Shown: piece by piece, positions 1-11,175 of the stretch
How the letters are laid out: each line of letters starts with the position of its first letter
Position numbering within the stretch: position 1 is the first letter of the stretch
From: Gymnopus androsaceus JB14
Lineage: Eukaryota; Basidiomycota; Agaricomycetes; Agaricales; Omphalotaceae
Assembly: GCA_009733575.1 (NCBI GenBank)
Contig: ML769622.1
Location: 1 to 64,000, forward strand
DNA length: 64,000 bases
Reading direction: 5' to 3'
Notes under the pieces: model-generated
Told to the model about the DNA's origin: nothing
Databases searched by the model: none
Seen by the model: only the letters and a program-made list of their open reading frames with translations
Position numbers and translations under genes: made by a program

Positions 1-2546
1 GGGCTTGATAGTGAGGATGAACAGCGGCCCAGAGCTGCAAGGCGACAAGGTGTTAGCATGGAGGAAGTAGTCGATGAAGATGTTGAGGAGCGGGAAAGTC
101 GGAAGCGCTGCAGATCGGACTCTGACTCTGCGGAGGAGTGGGATCCTTCAGAAGATCAACCGACGCTTTCACGACCGAGTGAGTATCTGCGTTCACGATG
201 CCCGCTTTGTTTTGGGGGAATGAAGTGGTAAGTGCGCCTTTGGGAGGTCTGCATCACACTGACCAATTGCTTACCTAGTGAAAGTATCATTGTTGCGGCC
301 GATGCTTGCTTTACACAGAAGCATAGTGCTCAGAAGGGTGGACGAGACCCTCCTCGTACACATCCGAACTCGTACTTCATTCCAGAGGAGGAGGTCAATG
401 CTTGGAAGCATTACGCGGATTGTGTGAGGTCAAGAAAGCAGAGCGAGGCGCCTCCGCGCAAACGCACGAAAGGTGATACTACTCAAGTGAACGACGAGGA
501 ACAGGATCACTGTGAAGAAGGCTTAAGGGTACCCAAATCAGTCTTAGACGGATGTCTAGCAAGCTTTACGGCTGCCGACGAAGCGCGGATAAAAGGGAGC
601 ACCCGCTTCTTCGATGTCACGGCCAATATGACCTTGCTTTGCCTGTCATGACCGTGCTCTGTTCACAGTTAATATGAACACACCTGGCGAGGGTCAACAC
701 TATGTTTTAGCATTGATTGCTAAACTTTTCGAAAACCTTCCCCCAGATACCATCGTCCGATTTCTCTACGATATCGGTTGTCAATTACACAGAAGTTGCC
801 TCAAATGGGGTTTTCTGAAGCCATACATGACTCGTATGAGCTTCGCGGTGTCTATCTTCCACGCGTTTGGACATCAGTGGCCTTGCCAGATGATTTATCA
901 CCCGCGAAAGTGTATTGGATGCGGGTTATCAGACGGGGAGGGATGCAGAACGCCTTTGGCATGCGTTGAGTCATTTGATCGCGTATGGGAGAGTCGCTGG
1001 GGTAAGTGTTCTGACTTGGTTTGTTTTGAGGTCACTGACAAGGGCTTTGTGTTTAGTATTACGTTCGGATGTACAATCTCGATAGCCAGTTTAACTTCAA
1101 CAGTGAGGAGGGGATGTGGAAGTTGGGGGTTTGGCTCCGACGCAAGGTGCTCGCCTGTGAGAACAAACTGAACGAAGCGGAGAGTGTTCTTGGGAAATGT
1201 GGTTTTTCAGAAGATATACTACGACGGGAGTGGGATGCTCAAATCAAGGCTCAGACGAAGCCTCTTCCGCGTGAGTTACTTTATTCCAAACTTAGTTGAA
1301 ACAACCTGATGGCGCGTACATTGCATAGGTCAACACAAGAATCGAGGCAAATCTGCTGTTGAAGAAGCGCTGTGCCTACGGAAGAGCCGTGATGTAGCGG
1401 CGGACTATGTTAAGGACCTTCGCCACCGGATTATTGATCGGTCAAGCGTGCCTTGGGAGACTGCCACTGCTGAGCTGGAACTGGAAACGGCGGTGCAGAC
1501 TCTGCGCAAAGCCGAGATCAGGTTGAAGAAGAAAGAAGAGGCGCTGGGTGTAACGGCGAGACAGCAACTGCAGCATCTTATCAAGAGTCCGTTTCTTACG
1601 AAGAAGATGAATGCTCGCGCTTTGAAGACACGGATACGAGAGCGCCTGAGGTCCCGTAAGTTTGAACTTGACCGTTTGGAACGGTCCTTTCGCAAGCAAC
1701 GTAGTGGTGAGCACATCCAGCAGAGAATACAATTTTGCGCTGCTAACGAGCTTATGATTATAGAGCAACGCATCAACGAACACACGCAGATCAGTGAACA
1801 GAGATCCTGGGATCGCAGAGCTTACAAGGAAATACAATAAGCTCTGCGATGACATGGCTACCCTTATCCGACAGAAGAAAGCTCCTCGAAATGCAATTTC
1901 ACCAGTTAGGATTGAAATGGAGGGACTTTTCAATTTAGACGTCGACGATGACATCTGGTTGGATATCGGACTTGGGTACGATGACGACGACGATAATGGT
2001 GGAGGAATTGGTAGTGCGCCGCCGCTTTGGTTAAGCAACGACAATGTACGGGCAGGCATTCGGGCGATGTTGGATAGGGATCGCTGTTTGGAGGAACGCA
2101 AATGTCTACTCAATGAGCGCGATGCAATGCAGGAGTGGTTTAGTGAGGAATGGAAGGTAGTGTTGACAGCGATGCAAGACGGCACGTAATTTTTTTTTGT
2201 ATTCATACATGTGTAACTAATCTATCTCTTCACAGGCTTAGGGCGGAGTGTTCAGTATCAGCTGAATTTGCGAAAGGAGCGACTGTGTTGTCTTTTTGTG
2301 ACATGGGAGCGTTCTATTGTCGGGGTGGCATGTGGGGAAAATTTACCTGAGTGGGGGCCTTCAGATAGTGAAATTGTGAATGCTCAAGGGGTTCATGTCC
2401 TTGGTGGTGGTATTGAGGTTGCTGAGGATGGAGACTATGATATTGAGTTTGAACATGACGCAGATGGTCTTCTGATTGAGCATCTAGATAGTCTTACAAT
2501 ATCTGAGAATTACAGGGAAATGCAGAGTAATATAGAAACTGTATAG
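1..2546 (+). pseudogene. KDZ-family (CxC-type) transposase, 5'-truncated by the window and frameshifted
   Basis: The spliced translation matches the KDZ (Kyakuja-Dileera-Zisupton) transposase layout of basidiomycetes. An acidic N-terminal part leads to CPLCFGG near 200-220, then DACFTQKH (about 301), then the catalytic-core block YDIGCQLHRSC and FAVSIFHAFGHQWPCQ (about 768-900), and a charged coiled-coil C-terminal half with DPGIAELTRKYN (about 1800) and a KLRKER-like tail. Visible introns are 228-278, 1002-1056, 1271-1328, one ending near 1764 and one of about 2186-2235. The frame is broken at about 636-645 (CHDRALFTVN resumes in another frame), at about 945 (one extra base between GEGC and the ERLWHAL continuation) and again near 1795. 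These breaks do not coincide with splice sites, so I read it as a pseudogene. The 5' end lies outside the window. Family assignment is firm; absence of activity is inferred. Confidence 0.85.
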
Positions 2547-2621
2547 TAGTATGTAGAGTATGTAGAGTACTATGTAAATTTATCTTCTTCAACTTAAAAA
2601 TTGACGTAGGTGAAATAAGGT

Positions 2622-2955
2622 GCGCAGCTGCCTCAAGTACCCACCCAACAAGTATCAATTGGGTGGGCAGCTGCCCCAAGTACAACTGGGTGGCACTGCC
2701 CAGTACAACTTGGGAGGCAGCTGCCCAAGTACCAACTTGGTGGGCAGCTGCCCCAAGTACCAACTTGGGTAGGCAGCTGCCCCAAGTACCAACTTGGGTG
2801 GGCAGCTGCCCAAGTACCAACTTGGTGGCACTGCCCCAGTACCAACTTGGGTGGGCAGCTGCCCCAAGTACCAACTTGGATGGGCAGCTGCCCCAAATAC
2901 CAACTTGGATGGGCAGCTGCCCAAGTACCAGCTTGGATGGCAGCTGCCCACAGTA
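2622..2955. repeat. GGGCAGCTGCCC minisatellite, period about 25-30 bp
   Basis: About a dozen tandem units alternate the palindrome GGGCAGCTGCCC with CAAGTACCAACTTGG(G/A)T, itself an inverted repeat (CCAAG...CTTGG). Units differ by one or a few bases, so they give out-of-phase spurious ORFs in several frames. The array starts 75 bp after the KDZ reading frame stops. No coding function is supported. Confidence 0.9.
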
Positions 2956-3560
2956 ATCAGTAATGTGGCCAGCTGCCTATGTTGGTATATTTTTTGTATA
3001 AATATATGTCTTATATATACACTTAGCACTAACTATGGTGGGCAGCTGCCCACAGCAATAATTCATGTATGATTGTATCCCTTTGTTGATATATATCACA
3101 AGTAACAGTGTGGGGTTAATGTTGATCATGTAAATCCACTAAGGTCTTGGGTTATGTTATTGTGGCTGTATTCAATATTGGTGTTGTGTATATACTGGCA
3201 AGAAAGGTAATGAAGGATAAGGTCATCCATGGCTGGATCCATGGCCAGGAGTATGGGCAGCTGCCTTGAAATATCAAGTAGTGTGTGTCAGTAAGATGAT
3301 GCTATATACTCATAAAATTAATGAAAAATATATTTAAAAATGATAGGGGGAGTTCAGGACCAAATTGGTGAAAAACGGCAGGCAGCTGCCCAGAGGGACC
3401 CCGGACACCTGTGACATGTGACAAGTTGGGCAGCTGCCCAGCCCTGACTAGGCAGCTGCCTGGTAGGCAGGCAGTGATTTCAATTAAGACAGGATTGATG
3501 GGCTGCTGCCTGGAAAATTTGAGCACAGGTGGGCAGCTGCCTCACTGAAATATTGGCTGG
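2956..3560. repeat. Dispersed GGCAGCTGCC palindromes in AT-rich DNA
   Basis: Beyond the tight array, the same palindromic core recurs singly about eight times (for example near 3040, 3255, 3382, 3428, 3451 and 3532), with degenerate AT-rich sequence between. It looks like an older, decayed extension of the minisatellite. No gene seen. Confidence 0.6.
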
Positions 3561-3626
3561 GCAGAATGCCCCGAAAAGTAACCTCTTAGGATAGTTTAGG
3601 TACATCAGTTTTCTATCCTAACTAGG

Positions 3627-4633
3627 TCATATATAGTGGTTGCCTGAAGTGGCCAAGTAATGCAAAGTAGCAGTTAGGTTCCCAAGAGCTGGAACAGGAT
3701 TTTCACCTTTTTTAACCTGGGAGTGAATGGTTGAGAGATATTGTGAATAAACACCAGCAATACCTGATTTACAAAATTGGGCTTTGATAGCATCCCAGAG
3801 GTTTTTGGAATTTTTTTAAACCTCTGCTTGGCATAAGCCAGGTTGTGATATTGTTATGGGAGTTTCATCAAGATGGCACCTATGGCTTGCTCATCCATAT
3901 CATCCCATTCCTGGTGTTCCTTATAATTCAGTGTTCTACCATAAGCCCTTAAATAACAATCTCAAAATCTTTAGGGCTTAAGCCCATTTAAGGCCTTAAT
4001 TTAAGGCCTTAATTAAGCCTTAGGTTGATAATTCATTTTTTATTATTTTTAAACTGACCATGTCAGGCCAGTGCCACAGGAAAGTAATGAAATTTTGTGT
4101 TATACAAAATACTTCTACATTATAATTTATAATTTATTCTTCATTATTGCCAATCTTGTTAGCACCTTCAACAGCCCAGTGCAACACCAGTGTCTCCATA
4201 AACTCTGCACTTCATCAACTAAGTATCCTTCTGGATTATTGATTGATTATGGAAATATCAAGTAAAAGGTAGAAAAATGAGACTTTATTGAATATTCCTA
4301 CATATTTCCCTTTTGGCTTGGGACACAGCCACTTAAGCCTTTGTTAAGGCCTTAAGGGATCCGAGGAAAATCCTGAAGCCTTAACATAAGGCCTTAACTT
4401 AAGGCCTATGTACTTAAGGCTTAGGCCTTTGGTAGAACACTGTCCTTATTATAGGCAGCTTTTTCGGCAGCTGTTGCAGTAGAGGCTGGTGAAGTAGGTT
4501 CAGACTTTGTCCCATCAATATAGGGCCAAAGCTTCATAAACCTGAGGTATGCCTTCATACTAGCTGCCCAGAAAATTTGGTTGCTACCATCATGTATGGA
4601 AATGCTGTTGAAAGTGGAAGATGTGGAAGACAT
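3627..4633 (-). pseudogene. Ty1/copia-type Gag remnant, interrupted by a MITE
   Basis: On the minus strand an ATG at 4633 opens a UBN2/Gag-like N-terminus with the copia hallmark FWAASMKAYLRFMKLWPYI and runs to AAYNK at the MITE border (4443). On the other side of the MITE (3928 downwards) the protein resumes with YKEHQEWDDMDEQAIGAI, followed after a stop and a frameshift by WDAIKAQF, GIAGVYSQYLSTIHSQV and LTATLHYLATSG, ending at a stop at 3627. This order is that of copia Gag proteins. No protease, integrase or RT segment is visible, and I could not delimit LTRs. It is a truncated, non-functional relic. Confidence 0.75.
3929..4442. mobile_element. hAT-like MITE, 514 bp, inserted in the copia Gag remnant
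   Basis: The ends are inverted copies of CAGTGTTCTACC(A/T)AAGGCC. Subterminal sequence is rich in TTAAGGCCTTAA palindromes on both sides (3960-4020 and 4335-4420). The flanks carry a near-perfect 8-bp duplication (TCCTTATA left, TCCTTATT right), with three extra bases between duplication and terminus on the left. An 8-bp duplication and a CAG terminus fit hAT elements. No transposase is encoded, so it is non-autonomous. The flanking Gag frame proves it is a discrete insertion. Confidence 0.7.
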
Positions 4634-5434
4634 TTCGAAAAAAATGGGTAGATCTGTGAAAGACAGCTGATTAGGAGCTGTTATTATCGAACAGATATGA
4701 AACCCAAATTGCATTCATGTTGCATATCACCTGTACACATGGTAGCCAATGATTGCTTTTCCATTGTTAGATCTCAGCCATTCCATCTGAGCATCTGATG
4801 TATCTCAGATCTATCTAATAAAATACTGTATGGCAGATTGAAAGATCTTATGATGAGCAGCAACAATTAAGTGCGCATTGATCATTTGATTGTTTAGGGT
4901 ACTTAAGCCATCAGGGGGAATTTTGTATGTAGATCTAAAAAGATGCATCATAAAATTTGTACAGTAATCAAAGTGTCACATGGTTCACATTAATAAGGGA
5001 GCTGTGAAGCCTTTAGACCCTTCTTCAGCATACTGGCAGGAGCAATGTAAGGCTTGGCCCGGTATCTGGGTTCATGAAAGAAGGTATTGTACATAAATTT
5101 TGGGGCTTGAATTCATGCTACAGCCCAATATCATGACCATCCTACAGCAATCATCAACCACACTCAAAGGCTAGGGACAGCCCTCAAGGTGTACATGAAC
5201 AGAGCCAAAGGCAACCTGATCATTGTGAAGCACAACAACAAGAGGGTCTTGGGGCCCATAACCTGTTGCACAGCATATAAGCTAGGAGGCACAGTGACTA
5301 GCACTCACCAAGTGGTTCAGCTTGTAGAGCAGATAGAGAGAGGTAAAAGACTAGTAGAAGTCATTATCATTAGCAGTACTACTGGAGTCCTGATATACTG
5401 TAGTAATGTATTTGTTATATATGAGGTAGTATCC
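4634..5434. other. Intergenic or retroelement flank with one unassigned ORF
   Basis: This stretch lies upstream of the copia Gag start and may contain its leader and LTR, but no LTR pair could be delimited. An open frame on the plus strand (about 5090-5440) encodes a basic peptide with RAKGNLIIVKHNNKRVLGP that I do not recognise. It runs straight into the MULE-1 insertion site, so it could be a gene or element fragment cut by that insertion. Confidence 0.35.
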
Positions 5435-5485
5435 TTCTAGTATGGGATAATTCTACTCAACAACCCCCTTGATTCTTGACAACCC
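5435..5485 (+). repeat. MULE-1 left target-site duplication (5435-5444) and left TIR (5445-5485)
   Basis: TTCTAGTATG precedes the terminal sequence GGATAATTCTACTCAACAAC..., which continues to GACAACCC. The same 10 bp follow the inverted terminal sequence at the right end. Confidence 0.92.
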
Positions 5486-6656
5486 CAATTTTTTCTCAAC
5501 CCCGCTTACCAAAACTTTCAAGTTGGGGTTGGTACCGGCCAGCTTCCGGTGAGTCCGGCGTGACAGACAGTAACAGCGCGACTTTTTTATTTTCAAGTCA
5601 TTTCAGTGCTTCAGTCATCCTTTCCCTTCCACGAGCTCATGCCTGCCACCTGACTTACTCCGGACTGCAGCATGATCAGGAACCGCCAGCACAAACTTCC
5701 ACTTCACTTCTACAAACTACAAACAATTGTACATGAGCTCATGTTCTAGTGCGATTGACCCTGTTCCGAGAAGTCTCCTTGTGGGCTACGGAGATTGGGG
5801 AGTGCCAGAGGCACTTTTAGCAAATGCCATTTTGCAGTTGTTTCTCCATTCTCTTTTTTTGGAACTACTTGTGGAGTATTGCATTCGTCGCCGGACTCGG
5901 TCTGTTTGATAGAAACCTTGGTGAGTTGTTGTCTGCCTTGTCCAAAAACAAAAACAATTGTGCACCCACTCCGTCAAATTGAGCGATGGTATTTGAACCT
6001 TGTTTTCTCTGATTATGAGTTAGGATTTAGTCCACTTCAGAGTGGCACTATGCCATGAGTTTCATCAGGTGCGCTACGGAGCTCCACAGAATTTGAATTG
6101 ATGTTATTACGGAACTGGTACCTGAACATTGTCGAATCTCATCAAATGGTGCGTCGATTGTCGAATGGTGGTGATAGTGCCAAGTAGGCTTGCAGCAGCT
6201 CAACAGTTCATGCACACCAATAATAATGCTGGCCAACCAATTGAAATTGTCCATTTGTTTTTTATTTTTATAAACTTATCTTCAAATTGTCTTCTGCACC
6301 GAAGATCCATGATATCCACCTACATTTTGTTTTTTTGCGTGAATCACCATATTCTGCTTCCAGTAGTCTGAAAGATATAGAACACGCTGGGGATATGGCC
6401 TAAAATAGACTCGGTTTCTCAGTGATAGCTAGTAAGTATTTACTTGCTTATGCTTGCTCCGCCGTTTCTAACAAGCCTTGAGTGCCATTCCAATCTAATT
6501 TGGGAGTTCACCGTCCTTGTCTTTGCTCTCTCTTTCAGCTCCTCCACCATCTCATACATTTTTCACTCTTTTGAATTTGAACCATACACATTCACTCATT
6601 CGCACTTTCATACCTGCCCAGATACCCAGAAACTCATTTCGAGAATCGAGACTACC

Positions 6657-8093
6657 ATGCCAGCATCTTTGTTTGACGTCTACATTACCTCCTTGCACTC
6701 AACCCGCTACTCAAGTGGGTTCTTTACCGACCTCACTTTTGCAAATGCAGCCTCTTTGAACATGCCGAAGGAGCTTCCTGAAGGCTCCATCACCAATTGG
6801 GTGTTTACATCTGACACTCCAGATGAGGACTGTGCTCGATATATCACTCCTATTGACGCTGTACCGGCAGCTTCAGATTTGTGTCCTATCATGAATAAAC
6901 TGAAGGAGGAATACAATTCTGCCAGTTGTTCGGTCTCTTTGACCATCAAGACGTGCGACCAAGTTCAAAACGTGATGTTACATTTTGCCAAGGTTTGTTT
7001 TGTCTATGTTGCATTTGTTTAATGTTGAACTCACAAGTTTTATTAGCTGCGCCTATACACAGCAATCAATAATAACCGTGAAGCTGTAGCTCTCTCTGCT
7101 GGCTATTGCGTCACATCAGCAGCTCTAGTGTATTGTCTCGAGACATCGTTGAACATATTAGTGGGCAAAACATTACCACTGTTGTTCAGGGATTTTATAC
7201 AGCTGACTTCCCACTATGGAAGCTTGGAACACTACTCGCAGAAAACTATGTTGACGAGGATATCATGAGTGGCTTCACCGAGCTTCTTTACTTCCGTTCC
7301 GCTGTCTCCTCCCCTTTCGAAGATCCAACGCACCTATTCCTGCCCACTTTTTTCATGAACAATGCCTTTAATCACAACTGCCATCTCACTGGATCCAACG
7401 TGAAAGCATTGCAAGACCACATTAGTGCTTTACCATTCACCATTCGTACAATATCTTTCCTGGCTTGTATTGACCGCCACTATACAGCCTACTTCTACAA
7501 CCAGATTTCCTTCCAATATGGTGATACTCTGGGCGGTGGTCAAACTACTGCTACGGAAACAGCTTTGAAGGCCTTCCAGCAGTTAATTGAAGGTATTAAC
7601 CTTCCGCAGACAACATCATTAGTCCAGGGCAATGTTTTGCTCCAAGGCCCCCATTCTGGGAGCTGCAGAATAGGTGGCCTAGCCTGGATTGAGAAACAGA
7701 ATGACTCTTCTGTCCCTGTGTGGACAAATGAGATGTCTGGGGTCTTTCGCGACTGCTACTTGTCTGATCTTTTAATTTTTGACATGATTTCGAGAAATAG
7801 TCAAAACGTCAGCTATCCCTTTGCTTGGTTAATGTGTTATACTTATCTTCCAATTACAGCCTCAAAACTCCTGGTTTACTCCGTGTCTAGCTTGTCCCTG
7901 TACAACAGCGCATAACCCTCAGAGCATTAAAATGTCGGATCAACTTGATGTGGGATTCAACATTAACTACGAGGACTACAAGATCGTTGCACCAACAGTA
8001 AAACAATTTGTTCTGTTGTCATGCAATGTGACTGATCCCGCTCTTAGGTGCTTCATCCCATATATGAGTTTTCTACCACTCATGAGGCTTTGG
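6657..8093 (+). pseudogene. Ulp1-like (C48) cysteine protease region of MULE-1, one frameshift
   Basis: Exons are 6657-6992, 7047-7807, 7860-7997 and 8048 onwards; the splice sites are placed by comparison with the intact counterpart in MULE-2. The ATG at 6657 opens MPASLFDVYITSLHS. The C48-type catalytic residues are in order: His in DRHYTAYF (about 7480), Asp in QYGDTLGG (about 7520), Gln in LLQGPHSGSC and Cys in the same motif (about 7660). SUMO proteases of this fold remove or mature SUMO-like modifiers, and plant KI/Kaonashi-type MULEs are known to carry such domains. The frame slips by one base at about 7103-7106: LRLYTAINNN is in one frame and the aligned continuation LRHISSSSVLSRD in another. 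Activity in this copy is therefore doubtful. Confidence 0.75.
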
Positions 8094-8234
8094 GTAAATA
8101 GACATAATAACACTTGAAAACATCCGTAAGGTTGAGTTGAAGATTATAGGACATCAGGAAATGTATATATCATCAATTAAAAAAGGGAGGGCTTTGAAGG
8201 CTTCAAACCCTACCCTTACCCTCCATACCCTTGG

Positions 8235-10942
8235 GTCATAAACCCCAGGTTGACCCCTACCCCTGTCCATCCTTACGTACAGCTCTTTTCACAGCCGAGG
8301 AGAAGCTTGGTCATATATAGAAGTCTGACCAGTCCAAGAAAGATGCTTTGGGCTCTCTGAGGAAGATCACTTTACACTGTCATCATGCTGGTATCCATGT
8401 CCCTCAGCATTTGAAAATGATTGATCCCTCTGATCATTGGCAGGGGAAGAGCATGAAAACGCAATGTACTGCTCATGCAAATGTCAATCGTATCACTCAA
8501 ACCATGTGGCATTTTACCCTTGTCGACCACATACACAACCACAATTGTGAGATTCCTATTGGTGGAACTGCTCCTTGGAAACCTGCCACAGTTCAGCTCG
8601 ACCTTGTGGCAGCTATAGCCACATCTGGGAAAATGACCCGTGACCAGGTATCCAAATTCCTTCACCACCAGCACCCAAACCACCCTCTTGAGCCTTGTCA
8701 GGTGTCAAATCTAATCAACAAAGCCCATGCCTCAGCATGTGCAGAGGTTGTTGCACTAGGGGGTGATATCCCTGCTATTCTCAACTACATTCGCGATTGT
8801 TTGAATGAGGGACAAGAGTGGCGCTACAATATTTTGCTTGATGTTGATCAAAAGGTTACTGGAATCTGGTGGATGTCTCCAGAACAAGTGAAGTTTGCTC
8901 ATTGGTACTGGGACCTCCTGTTGAATGAAAACTCATACAACCGCAACCAGTATGGATACCCGACCAATATTGGCATCGTGATTGCGGGAGATGGAACATC
9001 TCGTAATGTGTGGTATGCATTCCACAAAAGCGAGGATGTTGATACGCATAACTGGGTGTTCCGGAACCATCTCAATGCTGCTGGACATCCTCCTCTGGCT
9101 CTTTTCATTGACCAACATGCTTCTCTGATTGCCAGTGCTACAATTACGATGCCTCTAACTGACCAGATTTACTGTCTGCACCATCTCAATGGAAACATCG
9201 CTCAGCACTTGCACCCCGCATTGGGTGGGGATTGGCAACAGTTTAGCTCCGAGTTCTGGGAGGTATATTGTGCTGTGTCTCCCCATGAATTTGATGCCAA
9301 ATGGGAAAGACTTCTTCAGCACTTTCCAACTCCATCCGTTGTGAGATACCTCAAAGACAAAATCTATCCCTGTAGGGATTGGTGGGCTTGGGCCTGGATC
9401 AGTACAAGGTTTACCGCAGGGATTTGCACAACTGGATGGCCTGAAGTTGAGAACCGCATTACAAAATTTCTCAGTGGGCCAAAAAAGACATTTTTCCAAG
9501 TCTTCAAAGTGTTTGTGGAGCATTCTGAGCAGCAGAGTGCTGATGCACTAATCAGGCTTCGAGAGGTTAGTCAGAAATCAATGTTTACGTTTTGGTCTCT
9601 ATTGCTCAATGACATTTACTGTATTGTGTTTCTAGTCTTTGCACCGGCAACATCCTTCAAAAGTCGAAAATGTCTTCATTGACATTGTGAATGTTCTACG
9701 TCAATATGCTGGTCTGTTTGCTTTTCAGAAATGCTGGGTCAAGATGGACAAGTCTCTGCTTTATGAGATTGACGTTCTACAAAGACCTCCAGGAGCTGAG
9801 AGCTTTGTACATTGTTGAACTCTTTCCTTGCATGGTAATCTCATTTGCTATTCTCAGATGCACTATTTCGTCAAGAACAAGGCTGAACCTGGCTTCCAGT
9901 GGGTCAACAACGAGGAAAAGGTAGCATTGCAAACTATTGCACAGAAAAGCTCACATATCCTCTCTTCTTAGTACATGCTCAATCAATTCAAAAACAGCTC
10001 AGCATATATTCCAACATCTCACCTACTTCATCTTTGTGTAGCTCGCAGACTTCAAGTCACTCATTTATTACGAATTGCACATCTTTCATGGGCTGGCTCT
10101 TCTCATATCCCTGCGGTACTGTCTGATGGCCGCGTCATCTGCGACTGTTGCATGAACATAAACCTCGGAATTCCTTGCCGCCATTTCTTTGCTGCCTGGC
10201 TCAAGTTTCCAGGTTTAGGCTTCCATATCAGCATTATTCGCCCCAGGTAAGTAATATTTTGCTGAATTTCAACAGCTGCTGATGTAGTTGGATTGCAGGT
10301 GGTATCAAGATGATGAACTTGATGTCGAAAGTATACCCAGCTTCACTTTCAATATAAAGTGCGCCCACTGGACGCTCGTTTGGGAAGACTCTGTCTACAT
10401 CCCATTAATTATTCAAATCCGTTTGAGACTGTTGCTACTCCAGAGCCACCAACACGAACTCTTGGAGCCCAGACCGTTCACGAGAAAGCCACTGCTGCAT
10501 TGCGACCTTTGTTGGCAAATGTTCAGACAGCCAATGATCTCTCGGAGTTGTTGGAAAATTTGCAAGACATTCAGTATGTGTCCATTGGATTTTACACTTT
10601 TCTTGCATTAAATCTATCTATGATCCAGTCGGGCAAGAGACAAGGAACTCCGACATGAACAGATCCATGATCCCCCCATCTTGAATCCCAAGGGACGACC
10701 TCGGACCGCTCGTATTACTGGAGCAATTGAAGGGCCGCCTTGTGGGGAGGGGGGGTGCCAGAGCCAATAACTATGCACTTCAAAAGGCTCCCAAGCGCTC
10801 ATATAAGCAAGCTGAGCTCAATGCAAATGGTGACAATGATGAGGATGATTATGACTGCCCAGTCAAACGCCAAAAAGTAGCGAAATGCTCTATCTGTTGT
10901 CAGCCTGGTCACCGAAGGGACAAATGTCCAATGATCCTGTGA
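8235..10942 (+). pseudogene. MULE transposase (FAR1-like, SWIM and zinc knuckle) of MULE-1, with stop and frameshifts
   Basis: The order is an N-terminal FAR1/WRKY-GCM1-like zinc region (LHCHHAG ... DHIHNHNCEIP), the MULE DDE core (about 8890-9470), a SWIM motif CDCCMNINLGIPCRH (about 10140-10185) and a CX2CX4HX4C knuckle CSICCQPGHRRDKC (about 10888). Introns: 9566-9635, 9807-9857, 9921-9971, 10247-10298, 10574-10628. Lesions against MULE-2: an in-frame TAG near 8318 where MULE-2 has Trp, a frameshift near 10358, another in the G-rich run near 10730, and replacement of the first catalytic Asp by Glu (LNENSYN against INDNSYN). The second Asp (FIDQHASL) and the Glu (EVENRI) are kept. It is probably inactive. 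It may be continuous with the protease region upstream, as in MULE-2. Confidence 0.85.
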
Positions 10943-11125
10943 TCGTAATTGTTAGTAGTTAGAAGAATATTTTTATTAATAGTGTTGGTCATTTTTTGTA
11001 CTGCACTGGCGGGCAAGCGAAATTAATATATCATTACTTGTGACACTTCTGGGCTGCCCTTCGGTGGTCCCATGGAGGTCCGGAAGGGTTGCGGGATAAG
11101 GTTTTCTGAAAATGGGGTTATGACT

Positions 11126-11175
11126 GGGTTGTCAAGAATCAAGGGGTTGTTGAGTAGAATTATCCTTCTAGTATG
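11126..11175 (-). repeat. MULE-1 right TIR (11126-11165) and target-site duplication (11166-11175)
   Basis: Inverted copy of the left terminus, ending GAGTAGAATTATCC, followed by TTCTAGTATG. Confidence 0.92.

Larger units (their letters stand above)
5445..11165 (+). mobile_element. MULE-1: Mutator-like DNA transposon, 5.7 kb, with Ulp1-like protease and transposase remnants
   Basis: The element is bounded by TIRs of 41 and 40 bp that differ by a single C in one run, and by a perfect 10-bp target-site duplication (TTCTAGTATG). Duplications of 8-11 bp are typical of the Mutator superfamily. Inside, all on the plus strand, are a Ulp1-like cysteine protease region (6657-8093) and a MULE transposase with SWIM and CCHC zinc motifs (8235-10942). 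Content and order match MULE-2 at 36.6-42.7 kb, but the TIR sequences differ, so the two belong to related families. Both reading frames carry lesions. The 1.2 kb between the left TIR and 6657 hold no gene that I can support. Confidence 0.92.

Noticed and set aside
2494..3072. Overlapping repetitive ORFs in both orientations over the minisatellite
   Set aside because: They arise from reading the GGGCAGCTGCCC repeat in many frames and have no start context or homology.
5786..6371. Short ORFs between the MULE-1 left TIR and the protease region
   Set aside because: No domain, no counterpart in MULE-2, low-complexity composition.
8348..9682. Treating the MULE-1 transposase as starting at 8348
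   Set aside because: Homology to MULE-2 continues upstream of 8348 in the same frame beyond an in-frame TAG, so this is the remainder after a stop, not a real start.
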